From NCBI GenBank assembly GCA_910588825.1, contig CAJURF010000040.1, positions 1-31,322 on the forward strand: 31,322 nucleotides of DNA, written 5' to 3'. Position numbers and translations under genes: made by a program. Below, piece after piece: positions 1 through 6,735 of the stretch. Position 1 is the stretch's first letter, and each line of letters begins with the position of its first letter. Origin of the DNA: an uncultured Lachnospiraceae bacterium. GTDB lineage: Bacteria > Bacillota > Clostridia > Lachnospirales > Lachnospiraceae. The notes below the pieces were generated by a model. The model made no database searches, was not told where the DNA came from, and was given only the letters and a program-made list of their open reading frames with translations.

Positions 1-545
1 GCCGCTTTTGCTGAAAAATTTGCAAGAGAAGGAAATAATCTCGTTCTTGTGTCAAGAAATAAGGCAAAACTCCAGCGGCAGCAGACAGAACTACAATCAC
101 GCTATCAAGTTTCGGTAGAATGTATTTCCTGCGATTTGGCAGAGGATGGGGCCGCAGAGTTAATTGCGAACAAGGCCAGAGAACTTGGCTTGTCCGTTGA
201 TGTTCTTATCAATAATGCAGGATTCAATGAAGCAGGATATTTTACCGACACACAGCTCTCCAAAGAACTTGACATGATACAGGTGCATATTAAAGTTTTG
301 ACAGCTTTAACAAAGCTGTTTTTACCCGGAATGATAGGGCGCGGGTATGGTCGAATCTTAAATGTAGGCTCTACGGGAGCCTATATGCCTTGTCCATTTG
401 ACACGGTATATGCTGCCACAAAAGCCTAATGAGAGGAAAGCGAACGACAACTGCTGGTTTATATAACAAGCTGCTGGTATTTTCCTCTAAGCTGCTTCCT
501 GCTTCTGCCATCAACCCCATCGCTCAATGGATGTTCAAAGAGTAG
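1..545 (+). pseudogene. Short-chain dehydrogenase/reductase (SDR), internally deleted and 5' truncated by the window edge
   Basis: Reading frame 1 is open from the window edge to a TAA at 427-429 and encodes the core of an SDR oxidoreductase. Visible are the end of the nucleotide-binding region (VLVSRN), the acidic CDLAED turn, the LINNAGF motif, the VGSTGAY segment with the catalytic Ser, and YAATKA with the catalytic Tyr and Lys. Two bases after that stop, another frame (432-545) reads RGKRTTAGLYNKLLV to AQWMFKE and a TAG, which looks like the normal C-terminal tail of the same family. The stretch that should link them, roughly 80-100 residues covering the substrate loop, is absent. I infer one deletion that also shifted the frame. 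An intact SDR is about 250-270 residues. The product is probably inactive. The beginning lies outside the window, so the promoter cannot be judged. Confidence 0.8.
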
Positions 546-569
546 AGCGCAACGATACCAGTTTGCATC

Positions 570-881
570 TCATCCGCTAACAAGAGTTTCTGAAATAGCA
601 CTTTGATAATTTGTTCCCCAATCGCACAGCGACTTCAAAACGGGATGAATGGACTGTCCGAGTTCCGTTAAGGTATATTCGACCTTTGGCGGATTGTCGG
701 GATAAACCGTCCGCGCAAGTATTTTTTGTTCTTCCAGTTCACGAAGCTGCTGTGTCAGGGTCTTGGTGGTGATCTTCCCTAAGCGCCGCTGCAATTCGTT
801 GAACCGCACCGCCCCCCCCTTTGGAAACCTGCCATAAGATTTCCTCCATAGTGCAGCATCAAAAAAGACACCACATATCAA
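570..881 (-). pseudogene. HxlR-family winged-helix regulator, N-terminus disrupted
   Basis: The C-terminal 80 residues match the HxlR DNA-binding family well: RFNELQRRL, the recognition-helix region TTKTLTQQLRELEE, the wing VYPDNPPKVEYTLTELG and PVLKSLCDWG. HxlR proteins repress or activate neighbouring oxidoreductase genes, often in response to aldehydes or redox stress. The N-terminus is wrong: in the open frame it reads ALWRKSYGRFPKGGAV, whereas one frame over the DNA reads MEEILWQVSK (ATG at 849), close to the family's usual ILW-x-L-x-x-G helix. The two frames meet at a run of eight C (G on the coding strand) at 812-819, so loss of one base would join them. A TGA lies just upstream in the second frame, so more than a single slip may be involved. 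It converges with the broken SDR 24 bp away. Probably degraded; phase variation is the alternative. Confidence 0.7.
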
Positions 882-1057
882 AAAAGTGCGTTCTAGTTCA
901 CTATTCCTGCCTGTGCTATGCTTAATTACGCCGCATCAGGGCAAGGAAAGGAATGAAAACTATGATTGTAGACAGCCGTCACTTCATAATCCGGAACGAA
1001 CCTTGTACCCTTTTCAATCTGTAAAATGGTCAGGCCGCTAAATTCCTAGATATACTA
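882..1057. other. Non-coding remnant between two broken regulators
   Basis: No intact gene is visible. A purine-rich ribosome site (AAGGAAAGG, about 943-951) is followed by ATG at 953 or 962 and only 23 codons (MKTMIVDSRHFIIRNEPC and so on) to a TAA at 1022-1024. The peptide matches nothing I recognise. It may be the surviving start of a gene that was divergent from the HxlR regulator, or chance. Confidence 0.3.
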
Positions 1058-1086
1058 TTGATACACAATGTACTATGTAGTACAAT
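1058..1086 (+). promoter_or_regulatory. PadR promoter with palindromic operator
   Basis: TTGATA (1058-1063), a 17-bp spacer and TACAAT (1081-1086) form a good sigma-A promoter. A perfect interrupted palindrome, TGTACT-ATGT-AGTACA (1069-1084), lies in the spacer and covers the start of the -10 box. PadR proteins commonly bind ATGT/ACAT-type dyads over their own promoter, so this is most likely the autoregulatory operator. It survives although the gene behind it is truncated. Confidence 0.65.
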
Positions 1087-1108
1087 GTATATAAAGAAGG
1101 TACAGTAG

Positions 1109-1342
1109 ATGAACAGTGAAGATTGGAAATCCCAAATCAAACGAGGGACTCTTGAATTTTGTATTCTGTTGATGATAAAACAGCGAATGTCTTATGGGCA
1201 TGAAATTATCAGTACTTTGGAGGAATACCCTATTTTAGCTGCGAAAGAGAATACAATCTATCCGCTGCCTAGGCGGTTACTCAAAGAAGAATATTTCTGT
1301 TTGGCTTTTATTGGGCATATTCTTATTGATCCGGGGGCATAA
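1109..1342 (+). pseudogene. PadR-family transcriptional regulator, C-terminally truncated
   Basis: Residues 1-62 are a typical PadR N-terminus: WKSQIKRGTLEFCILLMIKQ, then YGHEIISTL and the recognition-helix region ENTIYPLPRRLLKEEY. A real PadR continues through a winged-helix wing (usually RKYY-x-IT-x-G) and a C-terminal dimerisation helix, about 105-110 residues in all. Here the similarity stops at LKEEYF and unrelated residues (CLAFIGHILIDPGA) lead to a TAA at 77 codons. YPLPRR instead of the usual YPLLRR is a further substitution. GAAGG before the ATG is an acceptable ribosome site. The loss of wing and dimerisation helix suggests an inactive remnant. The neighbour usually controlled by PadR, such as an ABC transporter or small membrane protein, is absent; the next gene is a glycosyltransferase. 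Confidence 0.75.
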
Positions 1343-1382
1343 TTTTTAGGATATCTGTTTTCAATCGGAAGGTGGATGGTTT

Positions 1383-2900
1383 ATGAAAAGAAAAGAGATT
1401 AATTTTGAGCAGATTTTTGAACAGTGTGTTTACTCGGTTTTGATATTGTCTGCTGTATTTTTAATTTTGGCGTCAGCGGTGGAGCCGTGGATGTATCATG
1501 ATGTGCCTGGAGGACTTACCATATTTCTGGCGGTTTTTCTGGCTTTTTTTCTTTTCTATGTGACCCCTTATATTTGGAAATTGCCTGAGACTTGTATCCG
1601 TTTTGGAATATGGGCGGGTATTCTTTCTGCTTTTTTGCTGCAGTTGTACATTGTCTTTCATATGCAGCTTGTTCCCAGAGTGGATCTGTCTCATATATAT
1701 GACCAGTGCGTGGAAATGCTGGAGACAGGGAATACTCAGCTTACAGATGTAAAATATTTCAGTTTTAATACGAATAATATCCCAATTGCCATTGTACTGT
1801 ACTGGGTTTTTCGTTTTTTTAGAGGGCTGGGGCTGGAAAATTATCGTCTTGCCGGAGGAATCTTTCATGTTGTTCTGCTGTTTTTCATTTATGTGGCTGC
1901 TTATTTGATTTTGAAGAGAATTGCAGATATCCAGACCGTTGCAGCTGTTATGTTTATTCTGTTGCTTAATCCGGCTTTTTACGCGTATGCGTCTTATTAT
2001 TACACGGACACAGTTTCTCTTTTTTTTACCATTACAGGAGCATGTCTCATGCTCTATGCCTTTGAGCTTCATCCAGAAAGGCAGTTATTTTCTTTTATAT
2101 TGTCTATACTATCTGGTTTTCTTATTGGGCTTGCTGTTCAAATCCGGGTCACCAGTATATTTCTTGTCATTGCGTCGGCAATATGTGCTATGGTGAAGGG
2201 GTATTGGAGGAAGCTGGCAGCACATGGTGCCCCGTTTCTGGGCGGTTTTCTTCTGTTTATGATGCTTTGGAGCAGGCTTTATGCATATCATGTGGATTTT
2301 GATACATCCGATTCTGGCATCACAGTGGAACATTTTCTTATGATGGGAAGCAGGGGGAGAGGTACTTACAGTGCCGAGGACGTGAAGTTTACAAGAAGTT
2401 TCCGTACTCATGAGGAAAGGGCAGCAAATAACTGGAGAGTTTATAAACAGCGTATCTGCAGGAATGGATTTCTGGGAAATCTGCGGCTGGCCTTTACAAA
2501 AGAAGCAATCGTGTGGGGGATTGGTTCCCGGGGATATTCCCAGTATACCCGGTATGTGGTGGATAAAAACGCGTGCTATCATTGGATTACTGGAGAAAAG
2601 TCAGCCTGTTTCAGAGCATATATGCAGGCTTATAATATCATATTGTTTTTTGTGATTCTGAGGGGACTGCTGATAACGCGGAAAAAGAGCCGGATGGATA
2701 TGCTGATTCTTTCCGTATATTGGGGAGGCGCATTGGTATTCTATCTATTCTGGGAAGCACATGCCAGACATTCTGTGAGCTTTCTTCCGTTTCTTACAAT
2801 GCTGGCTGTGCCTGGAATAAAGGGGACAGACCGCCTGCCCTCAGGCAGGGCAAAAAGGAAGTGTGGTCTGCCATACTGTTACCACAGCTTGAAAAAGTGA
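1383..2900 (+). CDS. Multi-spanning GT-C type glycosyltransferase (PMT/GT39-like)
   Basis: A 505-residue integral membrane protein with about ten to twelve hydrophobic segments, for example residues 13-35, 43-63, 73-92, 130-148, 157-177, 184-201 and 238-267. An extracytoplasmic loop after the third segment carries VPRVDLSHIYDQCVEML, with acidic residues where GT-C enzymes keep the catalytic Asp. A second large loop (about 295-400) is soluble, and the C-terminus has the EAHARHSVSFLPFL segment often seen in Firmicute PMT_2-like proteins. Such enzymes use polyprenyl-phosphate sugars to glycosylate proteins or wall polymers outside the membrane; the acceptor here is unknown. GGAAGGTGG about 6 bp before the ATG supports this start. 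The last 22 bp overlap the convergent reductase gene. The C-terminal tail (RLPSGRAKRKCGLPYCYHSLKK) is basic and cytoplasmic. Confidence 0.7.
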   Translation: MKRKEINFEQIFEQCVYSVLILSAVFLILASAVEPWMYHDVPGGLTIFLAVFLAFFLFYVTPYIWKLPETCIRFGIWAGILSAFLLQLYIVFHMQLVPRVDLSHIYDQCVEMLETGNTQLTDVKYFSFNTNNIPIAIVLYWVFRFFRGLGLENYRLAGGIFHVVLLFFIYVAAYLILKRIADIQTVAAVMFILLLNPAFYAYASYYYTDTVSLFFTITGACLMLYAFELHPERQLFSFILSILSGFLIGLAVQIRVTSIFLVIASAICAMVKGYWRKLAAHGAPFLGGFLLFMMLWSRLYAYHVDFDTSDSGITVEHFLMMGSRGRGTYSAEDVKFTRSFRTHEERAANNWRVYKQRICRNGFLGNLRLAFTKEAIVWGIGSRGYSQYTRYVVDKNACYHWITGEKSACFRAYMQAYNIILFFVILRGLLITRKKSRMDMLILSVYWGGALVFYLFWEAHARHSVSFLPFLTMLAVPGIKGTDRLPSGRAKRKCGLPYCYHSLKK

Positions 2901-4057
2901 ACAGCCCATTTCATAAAACGGTAAGAAAGGGTTTCCAATTCATCTGCGGCATTTTTTAATTCTTTACGGATTTCGATGTGCTGTGGACAGTGGAATTCAC
3001 ATTTTCCGCACTGGATGCACTGGGATGCGCTGCTGGGATTCTGGCGGACTGCTGTGCACTGAAGATAATCTTTTCTTCCGGATTTCTTCCCCTCGGAATA
3101 CAGTGCGTTGTAACAGCGGAAAGCCCCTGGAATGTCCACGCCTTTGGGACAGGGCATACAATATCCGCATCCGGTACAGCCCACTTTTACAGTTTTTTGT
3201 ATTTCCTCTTTCACCAGCTTTAACAGTTCCCGGTCAGAATCTGTCATACAGCCGGGGAGAGAGTCTGAGGCTGTCTTTAAATTTTCTTCCACCATCTCCA
3301 TGGAGTTCATACCGGACAGGACACAGGTGACTTCCGGCTGGTCGTACAGCCATCTAAAGGCAAGTTCAGCAGGGGTCTGGCTGTCACCGCTCTGGCTGAA
3401 CAGGGCTTTTGCGGATTCAGGAAGCAGATTTACCAGGCGCCCTCCCCGCAGGGGTTCCATGACTATGACGGGAAGTCCCTTCGCGCTGGCGTATTTTAAA
3501 CCTTCAACGCCTGCCTGGGAAGTCTCATCCATATAATTGTATTGAATCTGGCAGAAGTCCCAGTCATAAGCATCCACCAGCTGTTTGAACATTTTCGAAT
3601 TTCCGTGGTAGGAGAATCCAATATTTCGGATTTGTCCAGAGGAAAGTTTCTCGCGAATCCATGTCTCTATGCCAAGTCTTTTCAGTTTCTCCCAGGTGGC
3701 AGTATCGGTCAGCATATGCATGAGATAATAATCAATGTAATCAGTCTGCAGCCGTCTGAGCTGTTCGCGAAATGTCTTTTCTATGCCTTCCATGGACTTT
3801 ATCATATAATGAGGAAGCTTTGTTGCGAGATATATTTTGTTACGGCACTTCAGGCGGTGCAGGATCTCCCCCACAGCTGTTTCATTGCCAGGGTAGATAT
3901 AGGCGGTATCCAGATAATTTACCCCGCCTTCTATAGCTGCTTTTACCTCCGCTTGTGCTTTGTCCAGGTCTATTCCGATTCCCTGTCTGGAAAAGCGCAT
4001 ACATCCATAGCCGAGAATTGAGATATCATTTCCTTTTTTGTCTTTTCGATATTGCAT
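2879..4057 (-). CDS. Aldo/keto reductase with C-terminal 2[4Fe-4S] ferredoxin domain
   Basis: A 392-residue protein. Residues 1-280 form an aldo/keto reductase barrel with the catalytic set Asp50, Tyr55 (in DTAYIYPGNE), Lys80 (LATK) and His114 (YLMH), plus GFSYHG and the late cofactor-side VLSGMNSMEMVEENL. Residues 290-365 carry two four-cysteine clusters: Cys294, 297, 300 and 303 in CTGCGYCMPCPKG, and Cys347, 350, 353 and 357 in CIQCGKCEFHCPQ. These would bind two [4Fe-4S] centres. The family is common in anaerobic Clostridia and is presumed to link NAD(P)H-dependent carbonyl chemistry with ferredoxin-like electron flow; substrates are largely unknown. The open frame extends far upstream, but the ATG at 4057 is preferred because AAAGGTGG precedes it by about 6 bp and a near-consensus promoter lies just before. 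The gene stands alone and faces away from pyrE. Confidence 0.88.
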   Translation of the reverse strand: MQYRKDKKGNDISILGYGCMRFSRQGIGIDLDKAQAEVKAAIEGGVNYLDTAYIYPGNETAVGEILHRLKCRNKIYLATKLPHYMIKSMEGIEKTFREQLRRLQTDYIDYYLMHMLTDTATWEKLKRLGIETWIREKLSSGQIRNIGFSYHGNSKMFKQLVDAYDWDFCQIQYNYMDETSQAGVEGLKYASAKGLPVIVMEPLRGGRLVNLLPESAKALFSQSGDSQTPAELAFRWLYDQPEVTCVLSGMNSMEMVEENLKTASDSLPGCMTDSDRELLKLVKEEIQKTVKVGCTGCGYCMPCPKGVDIPGAFRCYNALYSEGKKSGRKDYLQCTAVRQNPSSASQCIQCGKCEFHCPQHIEIRKELKNAADELETLSYRFMKWAVHFFKLW

Positions 4058-4082
4058 TTGATCCACCTTTCTATTTAAGCCA

Positions 4083-4110
4083 ATTATACACGCAAGGAGG
4101 TGGTTGTCAA
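4083..4110 (-). promoter_or_regulatory. Promoter of the aldo/keto reductase gene
   Basis: On the minus strand TTGACA (complement of 4105-4110), a 16-bp spacer and TATAAT (complement of 4083-4088) match sigma-A consensus perfectly in both hexamers. It lies about 26-50 bp upstream of the ATG at 4057, giving a short leader. Confidence 0.75.
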
Positions 4111-4169
4111 TGTAAATTTTCTTAAATATTCGGACAAGAGGAATGCTGTAGGATATTTCCGGAAAATAA

Positions 4170-4198
4170 TTGTTATTTCTCAAATGATATGGTAGAAT
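4170..4198 (+). promoter_or_regulatory. Promoter of pyrE
   Basis: TTGTTA (4170-4175), a 17-bp spacer and TAGAAT (4193-4198) form a likely sigma-A promoter. Transcription would start near 4205, leaving a leader of about 70 nt before pyrE. No PyrR-type attenuator hairpin is apparent in that leader. Confidence 0.6.
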
Positions 4199-4273
4199 GG
4201 GAGGGAATTTGATGCGGGCTGCCATTGAGGGCGTATCTGAAAATGCGGTAAGTTTACAACAGGAGGTTTCTGA

Positions 4274-4951
4274 ATGGAGAGTTACAAACAGGAATTTATA
4301 GAATTTATGATTGATTGCGATGTTCTGAAGTTTGGGGATTTTGTCACCAAGAGCGGCCGTAAGACCCCGTTTTTTGTGAATACAGGGTTTTACCGCACAG
4401 GCACCCAGCTGCGCAGACTGGGGCAGTATTATGCCAGGGCCATTAAAGAGGCTTTTGGCATGGAATTTGATGTGCTGTTTGGACCTGCCTATAAAGGGAT
4501 TCCTCTGACTGTGGCGGCGTCCATGGCTATCAGTGAGATTTACGGGGTGGATGTGCGCTACTGTTCCAACAGAAAAGAAGTAAAAGACCACGGGGACAAG
4601 GGAATTCTCCTGGGAAGCCCGCTGGGGGACGGCGATAAAGTGGTGATTATTGAGGATGTGACCACAGCCGGGACATCCATCGGGGAGACTATGCCCATAT
4701 TGAAGGCCCAGGGCCAGGTGAAGCCTCTGGGACTGGTGGTATCGGTGGACCGGATGGAGCGGGGCAAAGGGGACAAGGGAGCCCTGCAGGAGATTGCGGA
4801 GCAATATGGACTGCAGACAACGGCCATTGTGACCATGGAGGAAGTTGTTTCACACCTGCATAACCGCCCATACAAAGGAAAAGTGATCATTGACGATACA
4901 TTAAAAGAGGCGATTGATGCTTATTATGAACAGTACGGGGCATCACATTAA
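4274..4951 (+). CDS. pyrE: Orotate phosphoribosyltransferase
   Basis: A cytoplasmic pyrimidine enzyme that joins orotate to PRPP to give orotidine 5'-monophosphate. The 225-residue length fits the bacterial family. Visible are the KSGRKTPFFVN substrate loop (26-36), the GPAYKGIPL stretch (70-78), the mobile catalytic loop region NRKEVKDHGDKG (99-110) and the PRPP-binding motif VVIIEDVTTAGTS (123-135) with its paired acidic residues. AGGAGGT lies 7 bp before the ATG. It is separated from the other pyr genes, none of which are in the window. Downstream comes structured non-coding DNA and then small membrane-protein genes, so pyrE may be its own transcription unit with partial read-through. Confidence 0.95.
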   Translation: MESYKQEFIEFMIDCDVLKFGDFVTKSGRKTPFFVNTGFYRTGTQLRRLGQYYARAIKEAFGMEFDVLFGPAYKGIPLTVAASMAISEIYGVDVRYCSNRKEVKDHGDKGILLGSPLGDGDKVVIIEDVTTAGTSIGETMPILKAQGQVKPLGLVVSVDRMERGKGDKGALQEIAEQYGLQTTAIVTMEEVVSHLHNRPYKGKVIIDDTLKEAIDAYYEQYGASH

Positions 4952-4964
4952 GAATTGTATGGAA

Positions 4965-4982
4965 ATATACTCAAGAGTATAT
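4965..4982. repeat. 8-bp inverted repeat, hairpin 1 after pyrE
   Basis: ATATACTC-AA-GAGTATAT is a perfect 8-bp dyad with a 2-nt centre, starting 14 bp after the pyrE stop. It is A+T rich and not followed by a T run, so it is not a standard terminator. It could be a protein-binding dyad or part of a larger mRNA 3' structure. Confidence 0.6.
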
Positions 4983-4990
4983 GTATTTGC

Positions 4991-5044
4991 CAAATGATTT
5001 GCTGTTTTGCTTAAAACAGAGAAGGCCTGCTGGCAAATCATTTG
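4991..5044. repeat. Nested inverted repeats (12-bp outer stem, 7-bp inner stem) after pyrE
   Basis: CAAATGATTTGC (4991-5002) pairs perfectly with GCAAATCATTTG (5033-5044). Inside it CTGTTTT-GCTT-AAAACAG (5002-5019) is a second perfect hairpin, followed by about 13 unpaired bases. No T run follows, so rho-independent termination is unlikely. By rough calculation a perfect 12-bp inverted repeat at this spacing is expected about 0.1 times in 31 kb by chance. It may be a structured RNA, an mRNA-stabilising element or a remnant of a small palindromic repeat element. Confidence 0.6.
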
Positions 5045-5088
5045 ACTCACGGGTATAAGTACTGGAATCAGGAAAAGGAGAGCTGGTT

Positions 5089-5241
5089 ATGAATGAAAAA
5101 ATCTATAAAACAGTTGTCTGGGCCGGGGTGGTAAATCTGTCTCTGGGAATTATCGTGGCAGCGGTGGGAGTGGTGAGCGGAATTTTGATGATCATAAGCG
5201 GTGCCCGTCTGCTGAAAAGAAAGAATGAAATAACCATATAA
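5089..5241 (+). CDS. Small (50-residue) membrane protein
   Basis: An ATG at 5089 preceded by AAGGAG opens a 50-codon frame: a short charged N-terminus (MNEKIYKT), one long glycine- and valine-rich hydrophobic segment (about residues 9-40, VVWAGVVNLSLGIIVAAVGV onward) and a basic C-terminus ending KRKNEITI. The hydrophobic stretch is long enough for one tilted span or a tight two-helix hairpin. I do not recognise a family with certainty, but the codon use, ribosome site and composition argue for a real gene. It lies about 140 bp after pyrE and 33 bp before the VanZ-like gene, so it may be co-transcribed with the latter. A function cannot be assigned. Confidence 0.65.
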   Translation: MNEKIYKTVVWAGVVNLSLGIIVAAVGVVSGILMIISGARLLKRKNEITI

Positions 5242-5274
5242 ATATGTATATATGGGTGTTTTGAGGATGGAGAT

Positions 5275-5748
5275 GTGAGAAAGGAAACAAAAAGGTGGAT
5301 TCGCAGTGTGGGCAGGCTTTTGTTTGTGCTGTATATGGGGCTGTTGGTGTATTTTTTGTTTTTTGCGGAGTCTTATGGAAGGGCAGGGGACATCACACGG
5401 GAATACAGGTATAATCTAAAGCTTTTTGCGGAGATTAAAAGGTTTTGGATTTACCGGGAGAAAGTGGGCACTTTGGCCATGGTGCTGAATATTTTCGGCA
5501 ATGTGGTGGGATTTGTCCCTTTTGGGTATATTCTGCCGGTGATGCACTGCCGTTTTCAGAATTGTCTGCTGGTAACACTGGGCGGGTTCTCCTTGAGTTT
5601 ATGTGTGGAGACTGCCCAGCTGGTTTTCCGGGTAGGATGTTTTGATGTGGACGATTTGGTGTTGAATACACTGGGAGCCTTTCTGGGGTATGTGGCATTT
5701 TGGATCTGTAATGAGATCAGGAGGAGACTGTATGGCAAAGAGGTATAG
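5275..5748 (+). CDS. VanZ-like family membrane protein
   Basis: A 157-residue protein with four hydrophobic segments: about residues 12-28, 63-84, 94-112 and 128-145. The pattern YNLKLFAEIKRFW, then a span with NIFGNVVGFVPFGYILP, and later ETAQLVFRVGCFDVDDLVLNTLGAFLGY is characteristic of the VanZ-like family. VanZ of the teicoplanin-resistance cluster gives low-level glycopeptide resistance, but most chromosomal relatives have no proven role, so this should not be read as a resistance gene. Translation starts at GTG 5275; no in-frame ATG is nearby and the ribosome site (GAGGATGGAG) is modest. Its last codons overlap the start of the next gene by 17 bp, which implies translational coupling. 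Confidence 0.8.
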   Translation: MRKETKRWIRSVGRLLFVLYMGLLVYFLFFAESYGRAGDITREYRYNLKLFAEIKRFWIYREKVGTLAMVLNIFGNVVGFVPFGYILPVMHCRFQNCLLVTLGGFSLSLCVETAQLVFRVGCFDVDDLVLNTLGAFLGYVAFWICNEIRRRLYGKEV

Positions 5749-6052
5749 ATATTCATTTGCACAGCAGAAGCAGGCGGAGGGCGGAATTTATTCTGTGGTT
5801 CTGGCTGTCATTTCTTTTGTGCTTTTTTTGGCGGCAGTTGCAGTATCTTTTTTCCTGCAGGAATATGTGATCAGCCAGGCTCTCATCGGAGGAATCAGTG
5901 TCTGTGCCATATTGCTGGCATTTTACGGTTTCATTATGGGAATGGTCAGTTTTTCCGCAAAGGACAGGATACATTCATACTGTACAGCAGGTGCCATTGC
6001 CAACGGGCTGATTATGGTGGGATGGCTGGGATTGTATCTGCTGGGGGTTTAG
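5732..6052 (+). CDS. Small multi-span membrane protein (DUF6142-like)
   Basis: The ATG at 5732 is preferred over an earlier in-frame start because AGGAGGAGA lies 5 bp before it. The 106-residue product has a basic N-terminus (MAKRYRYSFAQQKQAEGG) and three hydrophobic segments near residues 20-42, 47-70 and 85-105. The layout (short soluble head, then spans with SFSAKDRIHSYCTAGAIANG between the second and third) resembles an uncharacterised family found in Lachnospiraceae, which I recall as DUF6142; the match was not tested. It overlaps the VanZ-like gene and the two are almost certainly co-expressed. Function unknown. Confidence 0.6.
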   Translation: MAKRYRYSFAQQKQAEGGIYSVVLAVISFVLFLAAVAVSFFLQEYVISQALIGGISVCAILLAFYGFIMGMVSFSAKDRIHSYCTAGAIANGLIMVGWLGLYLLGV

Positions 6053-6101
6053 GACATATCCTGAGGCTTAACCTAACACACGTTTCAATCATGGAGGAAA
6101 T

Positions 6102-6704
6102 ATGCACGAGCGGTTAGAACAGCAGATGGAGTTTCTGCGTGAGATTGATAAACTGAAGATGATCGGCAGGCAGACGTATCTGTCTGACGGAGTCAGAAAA
6201 GAGAATGATGCGGAGCATTCCTGGCATCTGGCCATGTGCGCTCTGGTACTGAAGGAATATATGCCGGAGCCTGTGGATGCGGCCAGGACGGTGGAGCTGG
6301 TTCTGGCGCATGACCTGGTGGAAATCTATGCAGGGGATGCCTATGCCTATGACCAGGCGGCACAGGAGGCCCAGCATCAAAAAGAGGTGGAAGCTGCCCA
6401 AAAACTGTTTGGCATACTTCCGGAAGAACAGGGCAGGTATTTCCGCAGTCTTTGGGAGGAATTCGAGGCATGTGAAAGTCCGGAAGCACGTTTTGCACGG
6501 GTGTTGGATAATTGCCAGCCGCTGCTGTTAAACGATGCTTCGGGGGGAATAAGCTGGAGAGAACACGGGATTTTGGAAAAACAGGTTTATAAGAGGAACG
6601 AGCGGGTCCGCCAGTGGGCACCCAGGCTTTGGGAGTATCTGGAGGGGCTGATCCGAAAACACGTGGAGCTGGGGAATCTAAAGGTGGATGCATCTAACCA
6701 ATAA
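6102..6704 (+). CDS. HD-domain phosphohydrolase (YfbR/HDDC2-like nucleotidase)
   Basis: A 200-residue cytoplasmic protein. The metal-binding HD signature is complete: His39 in DAEHSWHLA, His70-Asp71 in LAHDLVEIYAGD with Glu74 and Asp79, and a late Asp in RVLDNCQPLL. This arrangement is that of the HDDC2/YfbR group, whose studied members remove the phosphate from (deoxy)nucleoside 5'-monophosphates. A role in nucleotide pool control would fit its place between pyrE and the purine operon, but that is inference. GGAGG is centred 8 bp before the ATG. It is followed after 31 bp by the aminopeptidase gene and probably shares its transcript. Confidence 0.8.
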   Translation: MHERLEQQMEFLREIDKLKMIGRQTYLSDGVRKENDAEHSWHLAMCALVLKEYMPEPVDAARTVELVLAHDLVEIYAGDAYAYDQAAQEAQHQKEVEAAQKLFGILPEEQGRYFRSLWEEFEACESPEARFARVLDNCQPLLLNDASGGISWREHGILEKQVYKRNERVRQWAPRLWEYLEGLIRKHVELGNLKVDASNQ

Positions 6705-6735
6705 AAACAGCATACGGAAAGGCGGCTGATAGTTT

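Noticed and set aside
1473..2582. Long minus-strand frames inside the GT-C gene
   Set aside because: They are shadows of a real membrane-protein gene, with Cys/His/Lys-rich translations and no ribosome sites.
2834..2851. Hairpin CCTGCC-CTCA-GGCAGG as a terminator
   Set aside because: It lies inside the coding region before the stop codon and is followed by AAAAAGG, not a T run.
4058..4804. Upstream extension of the reductase frame on the minus strand
   Set aside because: The frame is open through pyrE but overlaps it entirely; the ATG at 4057 has a ribosome site and promoter, and the upstream peptide has no reductase similarity.
5275..5748. VanZ similarity read as a glycopeptide-resistance gene
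   Set aside because: No vanA/vanB-type ligase, vanH, vanX or two-component genes are nearby; VanZ-like proteins are common housekeeping or orphan genes.
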